Shown: in pieces, positions 44,134 to 53,969 of the stretch
How the letters are laid out: every line of letters starts with the position of its first letter
Position numbering within the stretch: position 1 is the stretch's first letter
Source: Melioribacteraceae bacterium
GTDB taxonomy: Bacteria; Bacteroidota; Ignavibacteria; Ignavibacteriales; Melioribacteraceae
Reading direction: 5' to 3'
NCBI GenBank assembly: GCA_027030245.1
Contig: JALVFE010000032.1
Location: 1 to 64,000 of the forward strand
DNA length: 64,000 nt
Notes under the pieces: model-generated
Seen by the model: only the letters and a program-made list of their open reading frames with translations
Databases searched by the model: none
What the model was told of the DNA's origin: nothing
Made by a program: the position numbers and the translations under genes

Positions 44134-44401
44134 TATCAAAAACGACAAAGCCCGTAACAGGGTATCAAAAGCTTGCGAACAAATCGGGTTAAACAGGGTT
44201 CAGTATTCGGTTTTTCTTGGAACGCTGGAACAAAGCGAGGTGGATACCCTGCAAATTCAAATTGAAGAGTACATAAATCCAGAAAAAGATTCCGTGTATA
44301 TTTTTCCGATGAGCAAAGACGAATTAAAGCAAACGGTTCTTTTGGGACAAGCATTTGATAAAAAAATGATAACGGACGAAGTAAAACAATTATTTTTCTA
44401 A
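44111..44401 (+). CDS. cas2: Cas2 subunit of the integrase
   Basis: 96 residues: MICWVMYDIKNDKARNRVSKACEQIG, shown here as MICWVMYDIKND and KARNRVSKACEQIG, the ferredoxin-like Cas2 opening, and RVQYSVFLGTLEQSEV. AGGAGGT site ahead. Bridges two Cas1 dimers. Confidence 0.96.
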   Translation: MICWVMYDIKNDKARNRVSKACEQIGLNRVQYSVFLGTLEQSEVDTLQIQIEEYINPEKDSVYIFPMSKDELKQTVLLGQAFDKKMITDEVKQLFF

Positions 44402-44976
44402 TGATAAGCATCACACCTTCACATATTATCGAATATCTGTATTGTCCGCGATATATTTATTTTCAGTATGTTCTTGGTATGCCACAAAATGAAGAAAAAT
44501 ATTACAAAGCAATAAAAGGAAGGGAAATACACAAATTAAAACTTTCCGAAAACGTAAAATACTTGCGCAAGAGAATTGGAGTGGTGGATAAAAAATTAGA
44601 TGTGTTTTTATCTTATAACAATTTGCGCGGTATAGTCGATGAAGTTTTATTCTTGGAAGATGGTACTGCGGCACCGCTCGACTACAAATATGCTGTTTAT
44701 AAAGACAAAGTATTTACAACTTACAAAACGCAATTAGAATGTTACGCATACTTGATAAGTAAAAATTTTAATATAAATGTTGATAAAGGATTTATTATTT
44801 ACGTTAGAAGCAAGAATAAACTTGTAACGGTTCCAATTTCTAAAGATTATGTTGAAAAAGTATCCGTGGTAATTGACGAAATTGTAACAATAATAGATGA
44901 AAACAAATTTCCCAAAGCCACAAAGTATAAAAGTAAATGCTTAACTTGTACTTTTAAAAATGTATGTGCACGGTAG
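44401..44976 (+). CDS. cas4: Cas4 exonuclease-like protein
   Basis: 191 residues. Cys at IEYLYCPRYIYF (about 14) and the C-terminal CLTCTFKNVCAR (three Cys) form the Fe-S cluster site; RecB-like motifs in GIVDEVLF and APLDYKY (about 90-105). Cas4 trims and orients prespacers by PAM. It comes after cas2, not before cas1 as in many I-B loci. Last cas gene. Confidence 0.94.
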   Translation: MISITPSHIIEYLYCPRYIYFQYVLGMPQNEEKYYKAIKGREIHKLKLSENVKYLRKRIGVVDKKLDVFLSYNNLRGIVDEVLFLEDGTAAPLDYKYAVYKDKVFTTYKTQLECYAYLISKNFNINVDKGFIIYVRSKNKLVTVPISKDYVEKVSVVIDEIVTIIDENKFPKATKYKSKCLTCTFKNVCAR

Positions 44977-45172
44977 TTTCCGGGTATAAATTTATTGATA
45001 AAATTTACTTTGGTCGGGGTAAGTTTAAGTAAAAAAATCTCTTAGAAAGAAAAAATTTTCGGAAAAGTATATTAAAAAGCTTGAATCCCCTTAAAAATTG
45101 TAAAAAATATAGTATCAAAAAGCTTGAAAATACTGCTAAGATATTGTAAAATTAGGGGTTAGAACGGGGTTT
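44977..45172 (+). promoter_or_regulatory. CRISPR leader
   Basis: 196 bases, AT-rich, between cas4 and the first repeat, next to the intact end of the array. It contains a 12-nt direct repeat AAAAAGCTTGAA at 45074-45085 and 45117-45128 (43-nt step). The array is read rightward, from the ATTGAAAC-ended repeats and from the decayed right end. Confidence 0.75.
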
Positions 45173-46981
45173 GTTCTTCACTAAAGTCCAATAAAACAAG
45201 GATTGAAACTACGGGTACAAAACAATATACCCGGAATTGGCGGTTAGGTTCTTCACTAAAGTCCAATAAAACAAGGATTGAAACACAAAATTAGCCCAAT
45301 CTGAATTTTGAGAATTTAAAGTTCTTCACTAAAGTCCAATAAAACAAGGATTGAAACATCGGTCGAGCAAAACGGGAAATTCGTAAAATGGTTGTTCTTC
45401 ACTAAAGTCCAATAAAACAAGGATTGAAACATTTTTAGCTCCTTCTTTTTTGTCGGATTCTTTATCGGGTTCTTCACTAAAGTCCAATAAAACAAGGATT
45501 GAAACGATACTTTAGTGCTAAGAATGAAACGGCAAAACAAACGTTCTTCACTAAAGTCCAATAAAACAAGGATTGAAACTCAGGCAGGCATACGGTTCTG
45601 TTACCGGAATGGTTAAGTTCTTCACTAAAGTCCAATAAAACAAGGATTGAAACTCTACACTCTCAAAATTTTTTCTGTGTTCGTTTAACGTTCTTCACTA
45701 AAGTCCAATAAAACAAGGATTGAAACACACCGCAATAGACGGACTGAAGAACAACGGTATCGTTCTTCACTAAAGTCCAATAAAACAAGGATTGAAACAT
45801 TTGAAAAATCTTCCGTTATCTTCCGGCACGTCTCGTTCTTCACTAAAGTCCAATAAAACAAGGATTGAAACTAAATTCTATTAATTGTTTGTCTGATTCA
45901 TTTTTCAATGTTCTTCACTAAAGTCCAATAAAACAAGGATTGAAACTTGAACCAGCTATACCAAACCACAAACCGTCCACCGTGTTCTTCACTAAAGTCC
46001 AATAAAACAAGGATTGAAACTTCGAAATATTAGTAAAAACAAGTTCCAATCCAGACGTTCTTCACTAAAGTCCAATAAAACAAGGATTGAAACTTGTAGA
46101 ATGTCGATTGATATACCGCTTTGAAATTAGTTCTTCACTAAAGTCCAATAAAACAAGGATTGAAACATTATTCACTGCACGGCTACACCCGAAGGCAGAG
46201 AAGGTTCTTCACTAAAGTCCAATAAAACAAGGATTGAAACCTTCAATCGAGCAGATTCAACGTTGTATCTACATGGTTCTTCACTAAAGTCCAATAAAAC
46301 AAGGATTGAAACTATCCAGACAGTTTTTCGGTAAGTGGTTGGGTGAATTGTTCTTCACTAAAGTCCAATAAAACAAGGATTGAAACATTAATGTTCAAAC
46401 CACCAACGTTTCTATCTTGCGGAGCGTTCTTCACTAAAGTCCAATAAAACAAGGATTGAAACTCTTTGTTGTTTCAAATGTGGAAGGAATCACCGCATTG
46501 TTCTTCACTAAAGTCCAATAAAACAAGGATTGAAACCGGAATTACTTAATGAGGCGGGAGCCGTGCGCTCCCGTGTTCTTCACTAAAGTCCAATAAAACA
46601 AGGATTGAAACTTCAGCATTATGTAACCACTCAACAGATAATCCGAATGTTCTTCACTAAAGTCCAATAAAACAAGGATTGAAACTTTCCCCATTGTTGC
46701 CAACTAAGTATGGCTTGGGAATGTTCTTCACTAAAGTCCAATAAAACAAGGATTGAAACTACCGTCCGAAATCCGGCAAAGTATCGTTGTAAGTCGTTCT
46801 TCACTAAAGTCCAATAAAACAAGGATTGAAACATAATCTGATAAGTTTTGCAACGTCTTTTTGTGCAACTGGTTCTTCACTAAAGTCCAATAAAACAAGG
46901 ATTGAAACACTGCGAGCAAATGGCATTCCTTCGCAAGCGGGAGAGTTCTTCACTAAAGTCCAATAAAACAAGGATTGAAAC

Positions 46982-47277
46982 ATTTTACAACTCAACAATT
47001 TGGGACGGATTCCGAATTGTGTTCTTCACTAAAGTCCAATAAAACAAGGATTGAAACATATTTCAGATTATAGTAATAATCTTGCAGAAATAGTTCTTCA
47101 CTAAAGTCCAATAAAACAAGGATTGAAACATTTTACAACTCAACAATTTGGGACGGATTCCGAATTGTGTTCTTCACTAAAGTCCAATAAAACAAGGATT
47201 GAAACATATTTCAGATTATAGTAATAATCTTGCAGAAATAGTTCTTCACTAAAGTCCAATAAAACAAGGATTGAAAC
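46982..47277 (+). repeat. Tandem duplication of two spacer-repeat units
   Basis: 148-bp block 46982-47129 is repeated exactly at 47130-47277: the two spacers of 39 and 35 bp occur twice in the same order. A record of array recombination or slippage. Confidence 0.97.
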
Positions 47278-47534
47278 ATCAGTTAGCGGCGATAATTAAC
47301 GCCGAAAAATCCGGGTTCTTCACTAAAGTCCAATAAAACAAGGATTGAAACATCTGACCGCTCTCATAAAACGGAAAAGCATACCATTGTTCTTCACTAA
47401 AGTCCAATAAAACAAGGATTGAAACTGCTTACAACCGATCCGGCTACTCCGGACAATGTAGTTCTTCACTAAAGTCCAATAAAACAAGGATTGAAACACT
47501 CCAATATCAATAATAGCAATACAGCAATCCAAAA

Positions 47535-47563
47535 GTTCTATCCCCCAAAACAAGAGTTGAATC
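47535..47563 (+). repeat. Degenerate terminal CRISPR repeat
   Basis: 29 nt starting GTTCT and ending AAAACAAGAGTTGAATC, clearly the repeat with about 8 bases lost in the middle and a few changes. It follows a normal-length spacer of 37 bp, so it marks the old, leader-distal end. Confidence 0.85.
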
Positions 47564-47616
47564 TTAGCTTATAAATACTGGGTTATGTTATATACATTAA
47601 AATTCAGAAGCAATTA

Positions 47617-48075
47617 TCACTTCCCCAAAATTACTTTCTCCAATTTTTTCAGCTTTCCGTATCCATTCATATTTCTAAAAGCAGTTGCATAATATTTGTC
47701 TTTTCCCATAAAGACGGTTATTACCGGACTTTCCGCATTACCGATAAAATCTCCCGAGAGAGGGAAAAAGATTTTTTTTACCGTGTACTTACCTGCCGCG
47801 GGGGAATTTATTTCAATTTCTTTTTCAAGTATTATCTCCAACCCTTTTTCGTCTTTTTTTAATTGATCCAACCGCTCTTTGCCAACGTAAACCCGTATTA
47901 TTTCGGTAGTGTTAGCGCATAATTCTTTTACTTCGGTGAAAATTTTTTCTGTGTCGAGTTTGGAAGTGTTTATGTTTGTTACGTTACCGGAATCGTAATA
48001 AATTATTTTCATGGGCGCTCCCCCGTTGCACGAGAATAAAATGAAGAGTAGTATTATTTGAGAAAATATTTTCAT
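47617..48075 (-). CDS. Small predicted lipoprotein (unrecognised)
   Basis: 152 residues from the ATG at 48075. Signal MKIFSQIILLFILFSC with lipobox cysteine, then a mixed beta-rich domain (RVYVGKERLDQLKKDEKG, TVKKIFFPLSGDFIGN, KDKYYATAFRN) that reads like a secreted inhibitor-type or cystatin-like sheet; family unknown. First lipoprotein after the array; the next gene upstream ends 71 bp before its start. Confidence 0.65.
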   Translation of the reverse strand: MKIFSQIILLFILFSCNGGAPMKIIYYDSGNVTNINTSKLDTEKIFTEVKELCANTTEIIRVYVGKERLDQLKKDEKGLEIILEKEIEINSPAAGKYTVKKIFFPLSGDFIGNAESPVITVFMGKDKYYATAFRNMNGYGKLKKLEKVILGK

Positions 48076-48146
48076 TTCATATCTGCGGTTATCTAAAATT
48101 TTCAGCCGGCGCCAGTGCACCGGCCGAATAATTTTATAATTATAAA

Positions 48147-50240
48147 TTATTTTATTGTGATATCATCGAGTAAAATTGCCGTATCGAAAATACTATCGCC
48201 GACGTCGCCGGCCATTAAATATAACGTTACAACTTTACCTTGAAACGAGCTTATATCAAACGAAGATGTTTGCCAACCGGTCATATAAACATCCCCGCGA
48301 TCGAAAACTATCTCCGGCGATACTCCGATAAGGTCTCCGGGTTGCGGAATTTCGCCTTCGTTCCCGCTGAATTTTTGGGCGCCGAAATCCGCTGCAATTC
48401 CATCTATGGTTTTATGGAGCAAAACGGTTTCATTACCGTTTTTAATTTTAATCATTACTTTAAAAAAGTCCTGAAATTGCGAATTAATATACTCGAGAAA
48501 TTCTTCCGAAAGGAAATTCCATTTTATTGTCAGGGTAGTTTGGTTTTCTTCAACTCTAAACGACTGAAAAATTGTTCCCGTAGAAGTTGTGAATCCCAAG
48601 CCGGTGGATATAATTCCCATAAAACTTCCGCCGGTCGGTCCAAGCGAGCTCAACTTGCTGATAACCCTGCCGTCGCCTTCTTTCGTCCAGCCGTCAATTT
48701 TTCCGAATTCAAAATCTCCGTTAATTAGACTGGCGGGGTAGTGTACATCATTAGCTCCGTTTTTCTCAAAATGGGCAAACGGAGAGTTTGGATCATATTC
48801 ATCCAGATAAGCATCACCGGTATTTTTTAAATCCTGTGCAAGCCTTTTAACCAAACTATCGGCCATTTTAACGCAGAAATCGCTATTAACAACTTTACTG
48901 TAACCGAAATAAGTTTTAGCGCCCTTACCCGTAAAGGCATTTGAGAGATCCGGGTTCATCATACTTTCACAAGAATTATTCAATATAACGCTATTTGGAA
49001 ATTTACCTTTAAGCGCTGAAATAAAAGGTGCGCGCACGGCGTAAATATTTTCCGTTTTTTCTACTCCGCCGGTGTTCGAAATTGTAACATTTTCCCAAAC
49101 GGAAAGTTTGCCTGCTTTGCGCAAGGCGCTGCAGGTTTTATAATCACTTGAATTCGTATCAACGATTTCACCGGTAGCAAATTCCTCACCCATAGAACCG
49201 TGTGTGGCTAAAATTACCAATCCGTAGTCAGTTAAATTGGTTAATGCGGCAATATTTGCTTCTTGATTTACGTAAGACGAAACCGAAAATTCATATTCCG
49301 AATTTTTTAATATTTGTTCAATGGAAGCCCGTTCGTTGTAAGGCGCAAAAGCAGCTTCGTACGGCGCGTAAATGAACACATTTCTGTTTCCTATAATCTT
49401 AGGATCCAGATTGCCGAATATATCGGTTTGTTTGTAAGGTGTTGGAATATCACCGGATTTTTCTCCGACGGTTTGAAATCTTAACGGGATTTTCCTTGTT
49501 TTTTTTCTGTCTTGTAAATACCCGCCTCTGGTTATTACCGAGCCGTTTGCATCTTTAACCGAAAAAACGATTCCCCCGTATAAACCGGATTTATATTTTA
49601 TCAAGATACTGGTTGAGCCGTCGTTCTTTACCGATTCTACCGCAGATTGCCCTTGTAACCATTGAACGGTTTGACCTACCGCGCTGTTTATATTGGATAT
49701 GTTGCCGCCTAAAAATTCCTGGAATTTTGTCACGGCGCTTTCTTGAGTGGAGATAATTTCTTTATGCTCTTTGGAAGTTAATTCAGCGTAAATATTAATC
49801 ACCGCGCTATTCGATTTTCCCGTAACTGTTTTATCTCCCGATTTAACTTTGGCTGTTGCAACCAAGTTAATTGTTTGAGGCGATGATTCGTTTATTTCAA
49901 GAATTCCCGAATAAACATTATCTCCGATAATATCATCACCGTTTTCTAATTTGCCGTTATCGAATAATTTTAAAATTCCGGTCGATTTATCGCCTTCAAC
50001 TTTTTGTAATTGAACAAATGTATCCGCCAGTTCGATGTTCGAGGGAATTTCAATTTTCACGATTACGTCTGTAGCGGTATTAACCAAAATGGCGTCGGGA
50101 TTTATTTCCAGATTACCTATTTCGATTGTTTGAGTTTCTTCGGGTGATGTTGGTGTTTCTTCGTCTTTGCAATGTTGAAACAAAAGAAGCGATGTGAAAA
50201 GGATGATGATGAATAGTGTTGTTTTCTTTTTGAAGCGCAT
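48147..50240 (-). CDS. Lipoprotein with clan CD (caspase/clostripain-like) peptidase features
   Basis: 697 residues from ATG 50240, which has a strong GGGAGGAAAT ribosome site. Signal LFTSLLLFQHC with lipobox. N-terminal ~150 residues are an Ig-like domain (LEINPDAILVNTATDVIV). A peptidase-like core from about 275 has YGLVILATHGSMGEEF (His) and FPNSVILNNSCESMMN (Cys), the His-Gly...Cys pair of clan CD enzymes such as gingipain, clostripain and CHAT proteins. C-terminal jelly-roll (GDFEFGKIDGWTKEGDG, AILLDDITI). Probably an extracellular surface peptidase; specificity unknown. Confidence 0.7.
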   Translation of the reverse strand: MRFKKKTTLFIIILFTSLLLFQHCKDEETPTSPEETQTIEIGNLEINPDAILVNTATDVIVKIEIPSNIELADTFVQLQKVEGDKSTGILKLFDNGKLENGDDIIGDNVYSGILEINESSPQTINLVATAKVKSGDKTVTGKSNSAVINIYAELTSKEHKEIISTQESAVTKFQEFLGGNISNINSAVGQTVQWLQGQSAVESVKNDGSTSILIKYKSGLYGGIVFSVKDANGSVITRGGYLQDRKKTRKIPLRFQTVGEKSGDIPTPYKQTDIFGNLDPKIIGNRNVFIYAPYEAAFAPYNERASIEQILKNSEYEFSVSSYVNQEANIAALTNLTDYGLVILATHGSMGEEFATGEIVDTNSSDYKTCSALRKAGKLSVWENVTISNTGGVEKTENIYAVRAPFISALKGKFPNSVILNNSCESMMNPDLSNAFTGKGAKTYFGYSKVVNSDFCVKMADSLVKRLAQDLKNTGDAYLDEYDPNSPFAHFEKNGANDVHYPASLINGDFEFGKIDGWTKEGDGRVISKLSSLGPTGGSFMGIISTGLGFTTSTGTIFQSFRVEENQTTLTIKWNFLSEEFLEYINSQFQDFFKVMIKIKNGNETVLLHKTIDGIAADFGAQKFSGNEGEIPQPGDLIGVSPEIVFDRGDVYMTGWQTSSFDISSFQGKVVTLYLMAGDVGDSIFDTAILLDDITIK

Positions 50241-50412
50241 ATTTCCTCCCAAATATAAATGATTTGTAAATATTAAGTTATTATATATTAAATTATATCA
50301 ATTCAACTTTGGGAGGAATTGCACAGTAGCAGAGTAAAAGAACAAGAAATATATAAGACAAATATATCGGAATATCAGTTGATAGTCAACAGCAGGTTTT
50401 TAAAAATTCAGG

Positions 50413-51600
50413 TTATTGATTAATCCAGCATTCAATTTCTTTTTCCATATCATCGAGATAATCCAATTCCACTCTGCGCTTTGTGTTATAGTACCATTTT
50501 TCCACTTCGGGATCAGCTTCTATGTTTCTCTTTTGGAAACTGTGCAGTATTTTTATACGCCGTACGTGTTCGTTCAGATAATCGTCGGTAATTACGCCTG
50601 GAATCCCGACTACGCACACGAACTTTTCCAAAGGTTTGTAAAACACCATTCCCGTAAAAACATCTTGATAGGTCAGATTTTTTTTGTCTTTATAATAGTC
50701 GAAGAAATCTTTACCGAACGGAGAGCCTTCGAAATCGAAACCTGCGTCTTCCACTTTTGCAAGTTTGAAAGCCGCATCCCATTTCCCGTTTTGAATTGCA
50801 TGATATGGATTTTTATAGACTATTATATTATTTACATACACGTTTGCGATTTTTCCTTTGTATTTTTGAAATAAAAACCTTCCCATCTGAGCTCCGGTGG
50901 GAGCAAATTTATCATTAAATGCATGTATGTAATTCATTATTATCAAGGCTTTCTTTCCCGGTGTAATCGCATTCAATGAATCGTAAACCCGGATAATCTG
51001 CGCTGCCATTATACTGTCCCGCACAAACCTTCCGTTTCTTTTTAATTCTTTCCTCCATAATTTCGAAAGGTCGTTTGTATCTTTTATCGCATACCAATTC
51101 CATGGAACATCCGACGGATACCAATTTATTTTTTTCGCTTTTGACAGGCGGCTGTTGATTTTATAAACCCTCGTTAAAAAAGCATGGTAATTATATTTTT
51201 CCCACAGTGGCCAAAATGAGGCGTTGCGCTGTATTGTAAAAGCTCTCCGTTTAATTTCTTGGGGAGAGAGATTTTCCGACATTATCAAATTATCCAATTC
51301 CGGTTTGATTGTGCTTACGCCGATTTCGGTGAATAAAGTCCCTACGCTGTCGATAAAATAAGGGTCGCTTAGTATATCCGTGTACAGATCGTATTGAACG
51401 GTATCCCCGTGATGCCTTTCGCATAACATTACCAAGTCATATTTCTTAAATAATCCCAGAACATAATCTTTTGCACTTGTTTTGTTTTTCTCGATAAAAT
51501 TTACATACGGTTTGATATCTTCTTTTGGCAAGATACAGTGGGGAACGGAACAGGAAAAAACAAGAAGGGATAAAAATCCGGCAAAGAGTAAACGTTTCAT
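50413..51600 (-). CDS. Lipoprotein of unknown function, EreA/ChaN-like motif
   Basis: 395 residues, signal MKRLLFAGFLSLLVFSC with lipobox. Residues 57-66 LVMLCERHHGD recall the G/C-E-x-H motif that opens erythromycin-esterase-like and ChaN/Tiki-type proteins, and a second His appears in IIMNYIHAFND (about 210). The similarity is only motif-level, so no activity is assigned. GAGGG ribosome site. Alone, 172 bp upstream of the peptidase-like gene. Confidence 0.55.
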   Translation of the reverse strand: MKRLLFAGFLSLLVFSCSVPHCILPKEDIKPYVNFIEKNKTSAKDYVLGLFKKYDLVMLCERHHGDTVQYDLYTDILSDPYFIDSVGTLFTEIGVSTIKPELDNLIMSENLSPQEIKRRAFTIQRNASFWPLWEKYNYHAFLTRVYKINSRLSKAKKINWYPSDVPWNWYAIKDTNDLSKLWRKELKRNGRFVRDSIMAAQIIRVYDSLNAITPGKKALIIMNYIHAFNDKFAPTGAQMGRFLFQKYKGKIANVYVNNIIVYKNPYHAIQNGKWDAAFKLAKVEDAGFDFEGSPFGKDFFDYYKDKKNLTYQDVFTGMVFYKPLEKFVCVVGIPGVITDDYLNEHVRRIKILHSFQKRNIEADPEVEKWYYNTKRRVELDYLDDMEKEIECWINQ

Positions 51601-51842
51601 TTTTACCCTCTACTTATTTATTTGTAAAAAATAAATAGCCGGATCGAATAATTTATTATACAAAAAATCCTAAAAACTTTAAATATTATTTTCCGTATAT
51701 TGTGCTTCGTTATTTCAGTATTGTTGTTAGTTTATTCCCATACCGCAGTTGTCTAACCAATAAGAAGAAATCACATTTTAATTTTATTAATAATAGTACG
51801 AAATTAAACCGGTGCCCGGTTTAAATTTTAAAAAGGAAAAAG
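51601..51842 (+). other. Long 5' leader region of the helicase gene
   Basis: 242 bases between the divergent lipoprotein start and the DEAD-box gene. AT-rich, with AAAGGA just before the ATG. DEAD-box cold-shock genes often have long leaders; nothing more can be recognised here. Confidence 0.4.
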
Positions 51843-53537
51843 ATGAAAAAATTCGATGAATTAGGTTTGCGGAACGAATTGGTTAAAGCGGTAACCGATT
51901 TGGGTTTTGAAAAACCCACGCCTATACAAAATAAAGTAATTCCGCATCTGTTAAAAGAAGAAAGGGATATAATAGCGTTGGCTCAAACCGGAACCGGAAA
52001 AACCGCCGCTTACGGATTGCCACTGATTCAAAATATAAATCTTCGCTCAAAAAAAGTGCAAGTGCTGATTGTAAGTCCAACCCGCGAATTGTGCGTACAA
52101 ATTGCAAAAGATCTTAATTCATATTCAAAATATTTGCTGGCGTTGAACGTAACGCCTGTGTATGGCGGTTCCAGTATCGATAAGCAAATACAAAGTATAA
52201 AAAAGGGAAGTCAAATAATTTCCGCTACCCCGGGCAGATTGAACGATTTGATAAACAGAAAAGCGATAGATATTTCTACGGTTAAAACGGTGGTTTTGGA
52301 TGAAGCGGATGAGATGCTGAATATGGGATTTAAAGAAGAACTAAACTCAATTTTAAATAAAATTCCCGAAGAACGGCAGACCTTGCTTTTTTCCGCCACC
52401 ATGCCCGATCATTTAATTCACATAGCAAAAAAATATATGCGAAAACCTTTGCATATCACTGTTGGCAAGAAAAATACCGGCGCGGAAAATGTGGAGCATC
52501 ATGTTTATTTTGTGCATTCCCGTGACAGATATATTGCACTTAAAAGAATAATGGATTATTACCCCGATATTTACGGTATTGTATTTTGCAGAACCCGCCG
52601 GGAAACTCAGGAAATTGCCGATAAACTTTTGAATGACGGTTATAATGCCGAAGCTTTGCACGGAGATCTTTCCCAATTTCAGCGGGATATTGTTATGAAT
52701 AAATTCCGCAATATGCACCTTAAAGTTTTGGTTGCGACAGATGTTGCGGCGCGGGGATTGGATGTAAACAATCTCTCGCATATTATTAATTACAATTTAC
52801 CGGAAGACTTGGAAGTCTATACTCACAGAAGCGGAAGAACGGGAAGAGCAGGTAAATCGGGAATCTCGATAATTATTGCAAATCTTAAAGAAAAAGGAAA
52901 GCTTAAACAGCTGGAAAAGAATATCCAGAAAAAGTTTGTAAAAATGAAAGTGCCCACCGGAAAAGAAATTTGTAAAAAACAAATTTTTAATCTTGTGGAT
53001 AAAGTTGAAAACGTAAAAGTAAATTACGAAGACGTTGAAGAGTTTTTGCCGGAAATCTACGGAAAACTGGACTGGATGGACAGGGAAGAATTAATCAAGC
53101 GCTTTGTATCCGTTGAGTTTAACAGGTTTCTTGAATATTATAAAAATATGCCCGATTTATTAGACCCGGAAGAAGTAAAAAACCGTTTTACCGGTGCGAA
53201 CAATCCTTCTTCTTTCACGCGGTTTTTTCTTAACATAAGCAAGCGGGAAGATTTGAAACCCGTTCGATTAATCGGTTTGATAAACGATTTGACGGGAATA
53301 AGAAATATTCCCGTTGGTGAAATTGATATTCAGAAAAATTTTACTTTTTTCGAAGCCGGTTCCGAATTTGCCGGTCTTTTGCAAAAAGCTTTTAATAACG
53401 CCGGCTATAAAAAACGCAGACTTGTTTTGGAAGTAGCGGAAAAACAAAACGGCGCAAAGCGTTCCGGAAGAAAAACGGCAAAAGTTAACAGAAAAAATTT
53501 TAGAAACGGGAAAAAGAAAAAGTCCTTTGCAAAATAA
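51843..53537 (+). CDS. deaD: DEAD-box RNA helicase, DeaD/CsdA class with DbpA-type RNA-binding end
   Basis: 564 residues. Q motif FEKPTPIQNKVIP, motif I AQTGTGKTAAYG (about 40), LDEADEMLNMG (about 151), LLFSATMP, and HRSGRTGRAGK (about 327). A C-terminal DbpA-like RRM appears from about 455 (FLNISKREDLKPVRLIGLIN), followed by a lysine/arginine tail. It remodels RNA or ribosome precursors. Confidence 0.95.
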   Translation: MKKFDELGLRNELVKAVTDLGFEKPTPIQNKVIPHLLKEERDIIALAQTGTGKTAAYGLPLIQNINLRSKKVQVLIVSPTRELCVQIAKDLNSYSKYLLALNVTPVYGGSSIDKQIQSIKKGSQIISATPGRLNDLINRKAIDISTVKTVVLDEADEMLNMGFKEELNSILNKIPEERQTLLFSATMPDHLIHIAKKYMRKPLHITVGKKNTGAENVEHHVYFVHSRDRYIALKRIMDYYPDIYGIVFCRTRRETQEIADKLLNDGYNAEALHGDLSQFQRDIVMNKFRNMHLKVLVATDVAARGLDVNNLSHIINYNLPEDLEVYTHRSGRTGRAGKSGISIIIANLKEKGKLKQLEKNIQKKFVKMKVPTGKEICKKQIFNLVDKVENVKVNYEDVEEFLPEIYGKLDWMDREELIKRFVSVEFNRFLEYYKNMPDLLDPEEVKNRFTGANNPSSFTRFFLNISKREDLKPVRLIGLINDLTGIRNIPVGEIDIQKNFTFFEAGSEFAGLLQKAFNNAGYKKRRLVLEVAEKQNGAKRSGRKTAKVNRKNFRNGKKKKSFAK

Positions 53538-53555
53538 ATTTTCTGAAAATATAAT

Positions 53556-53948
53556 TTATTTCACAAATATCAATGTATCCAAATATGTACCGTTTGATTT
53601 CCGGAATTTGAATAAATATTCTTTTTGGGGTTCTAACGTGAATGTATCTTCAATGGTGATTGATGAAACTATTTGGATACAAACCGCATCTTTCCTGATT
53701 TTCGTGAAATATTCAACGTAAAGGATATCGCCCGATTGCGTTAATTTGCGCTTGTCAAATTCATAACACGGTGTTGGAATACCTAAAACGATTTTGAATT
53801 TTACAACCCCGTTTGAGTTTTGCACCACTTTAATTTTCTCTGCACTTGCCCGAAGATTGTAAATGTAATTTTCGTCGTTGCCCGGTTCAAGTAAAGAGCA
53901 TGCAACGGAAAGAAAAGTAAGCGAAAATAATAAAACAAATTTTTTCAT
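53556..53948 (-). CDS. Small predicted lipoprotein
   Basis: 130 residues: MKKFVLLFSLTFLSVAC signal, lipobox cysteine, then a beta-rich domain with two Cys (TPCYEFDKRKLTQ, DAVCIQIVSSI). No family recognised. Faces the helicase gene end to end. Confidence 0.6.
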   Translation of the reverse strand: MKKFVLLFSLTFLSVACSLLEPGNDENYIYNLRASAEKIKVVQNSNGVVKFKIVLGIPTPCYEFDKRKLTQSGDILYVEYFTKIRKDAVCIQIVSSITIEDTFTLEPQKEYLFKFRKSNGTYLDTLIFVK

Positions 53949-53969
53949 CTTCTTTTCTCCCGGTAAAAT

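Larger units (their letters stand above)
45173..47563 (+). CRISPR. CRISPR array, 32 perfect 37-bp repeats plus a shortened last repeat
   Basis: Repeat starts GTTCTTCACT and ends GGATTGAAAC, 37 bp, identical in all 32 copies from 45173-45209 to 47461-47497. Spacers are 35-39 bp; 31 lie between perfect repeats and one (47498-47534, 37 bp) precedes a shortened repeat, giving 32, of which 30 are different because two are duplicated. The ATTGAAAC end is typical of type I-B repeats. Right end degenerate, left end beside the leader. Reverse-frame open frames in it are only repeat translations. Confidence 0.98.

Noticed and set aside
45316-47553. Minus-strand open frames inside the CRISPR array with repeated FQSLFYWTLVKN words
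   Set aside because: They are translations of the CRISPR repeats read backwards, with no ribosome sites and no sequence beyond repeats and spacers.
48147-50240. Caspase-like protein as a CRISPR-linked effector
   Set aside because: CRISPR-linked caspases are cytoplasmic and belong to type III; this one has a lipoprotein signal and the neighbours are exported proteins.
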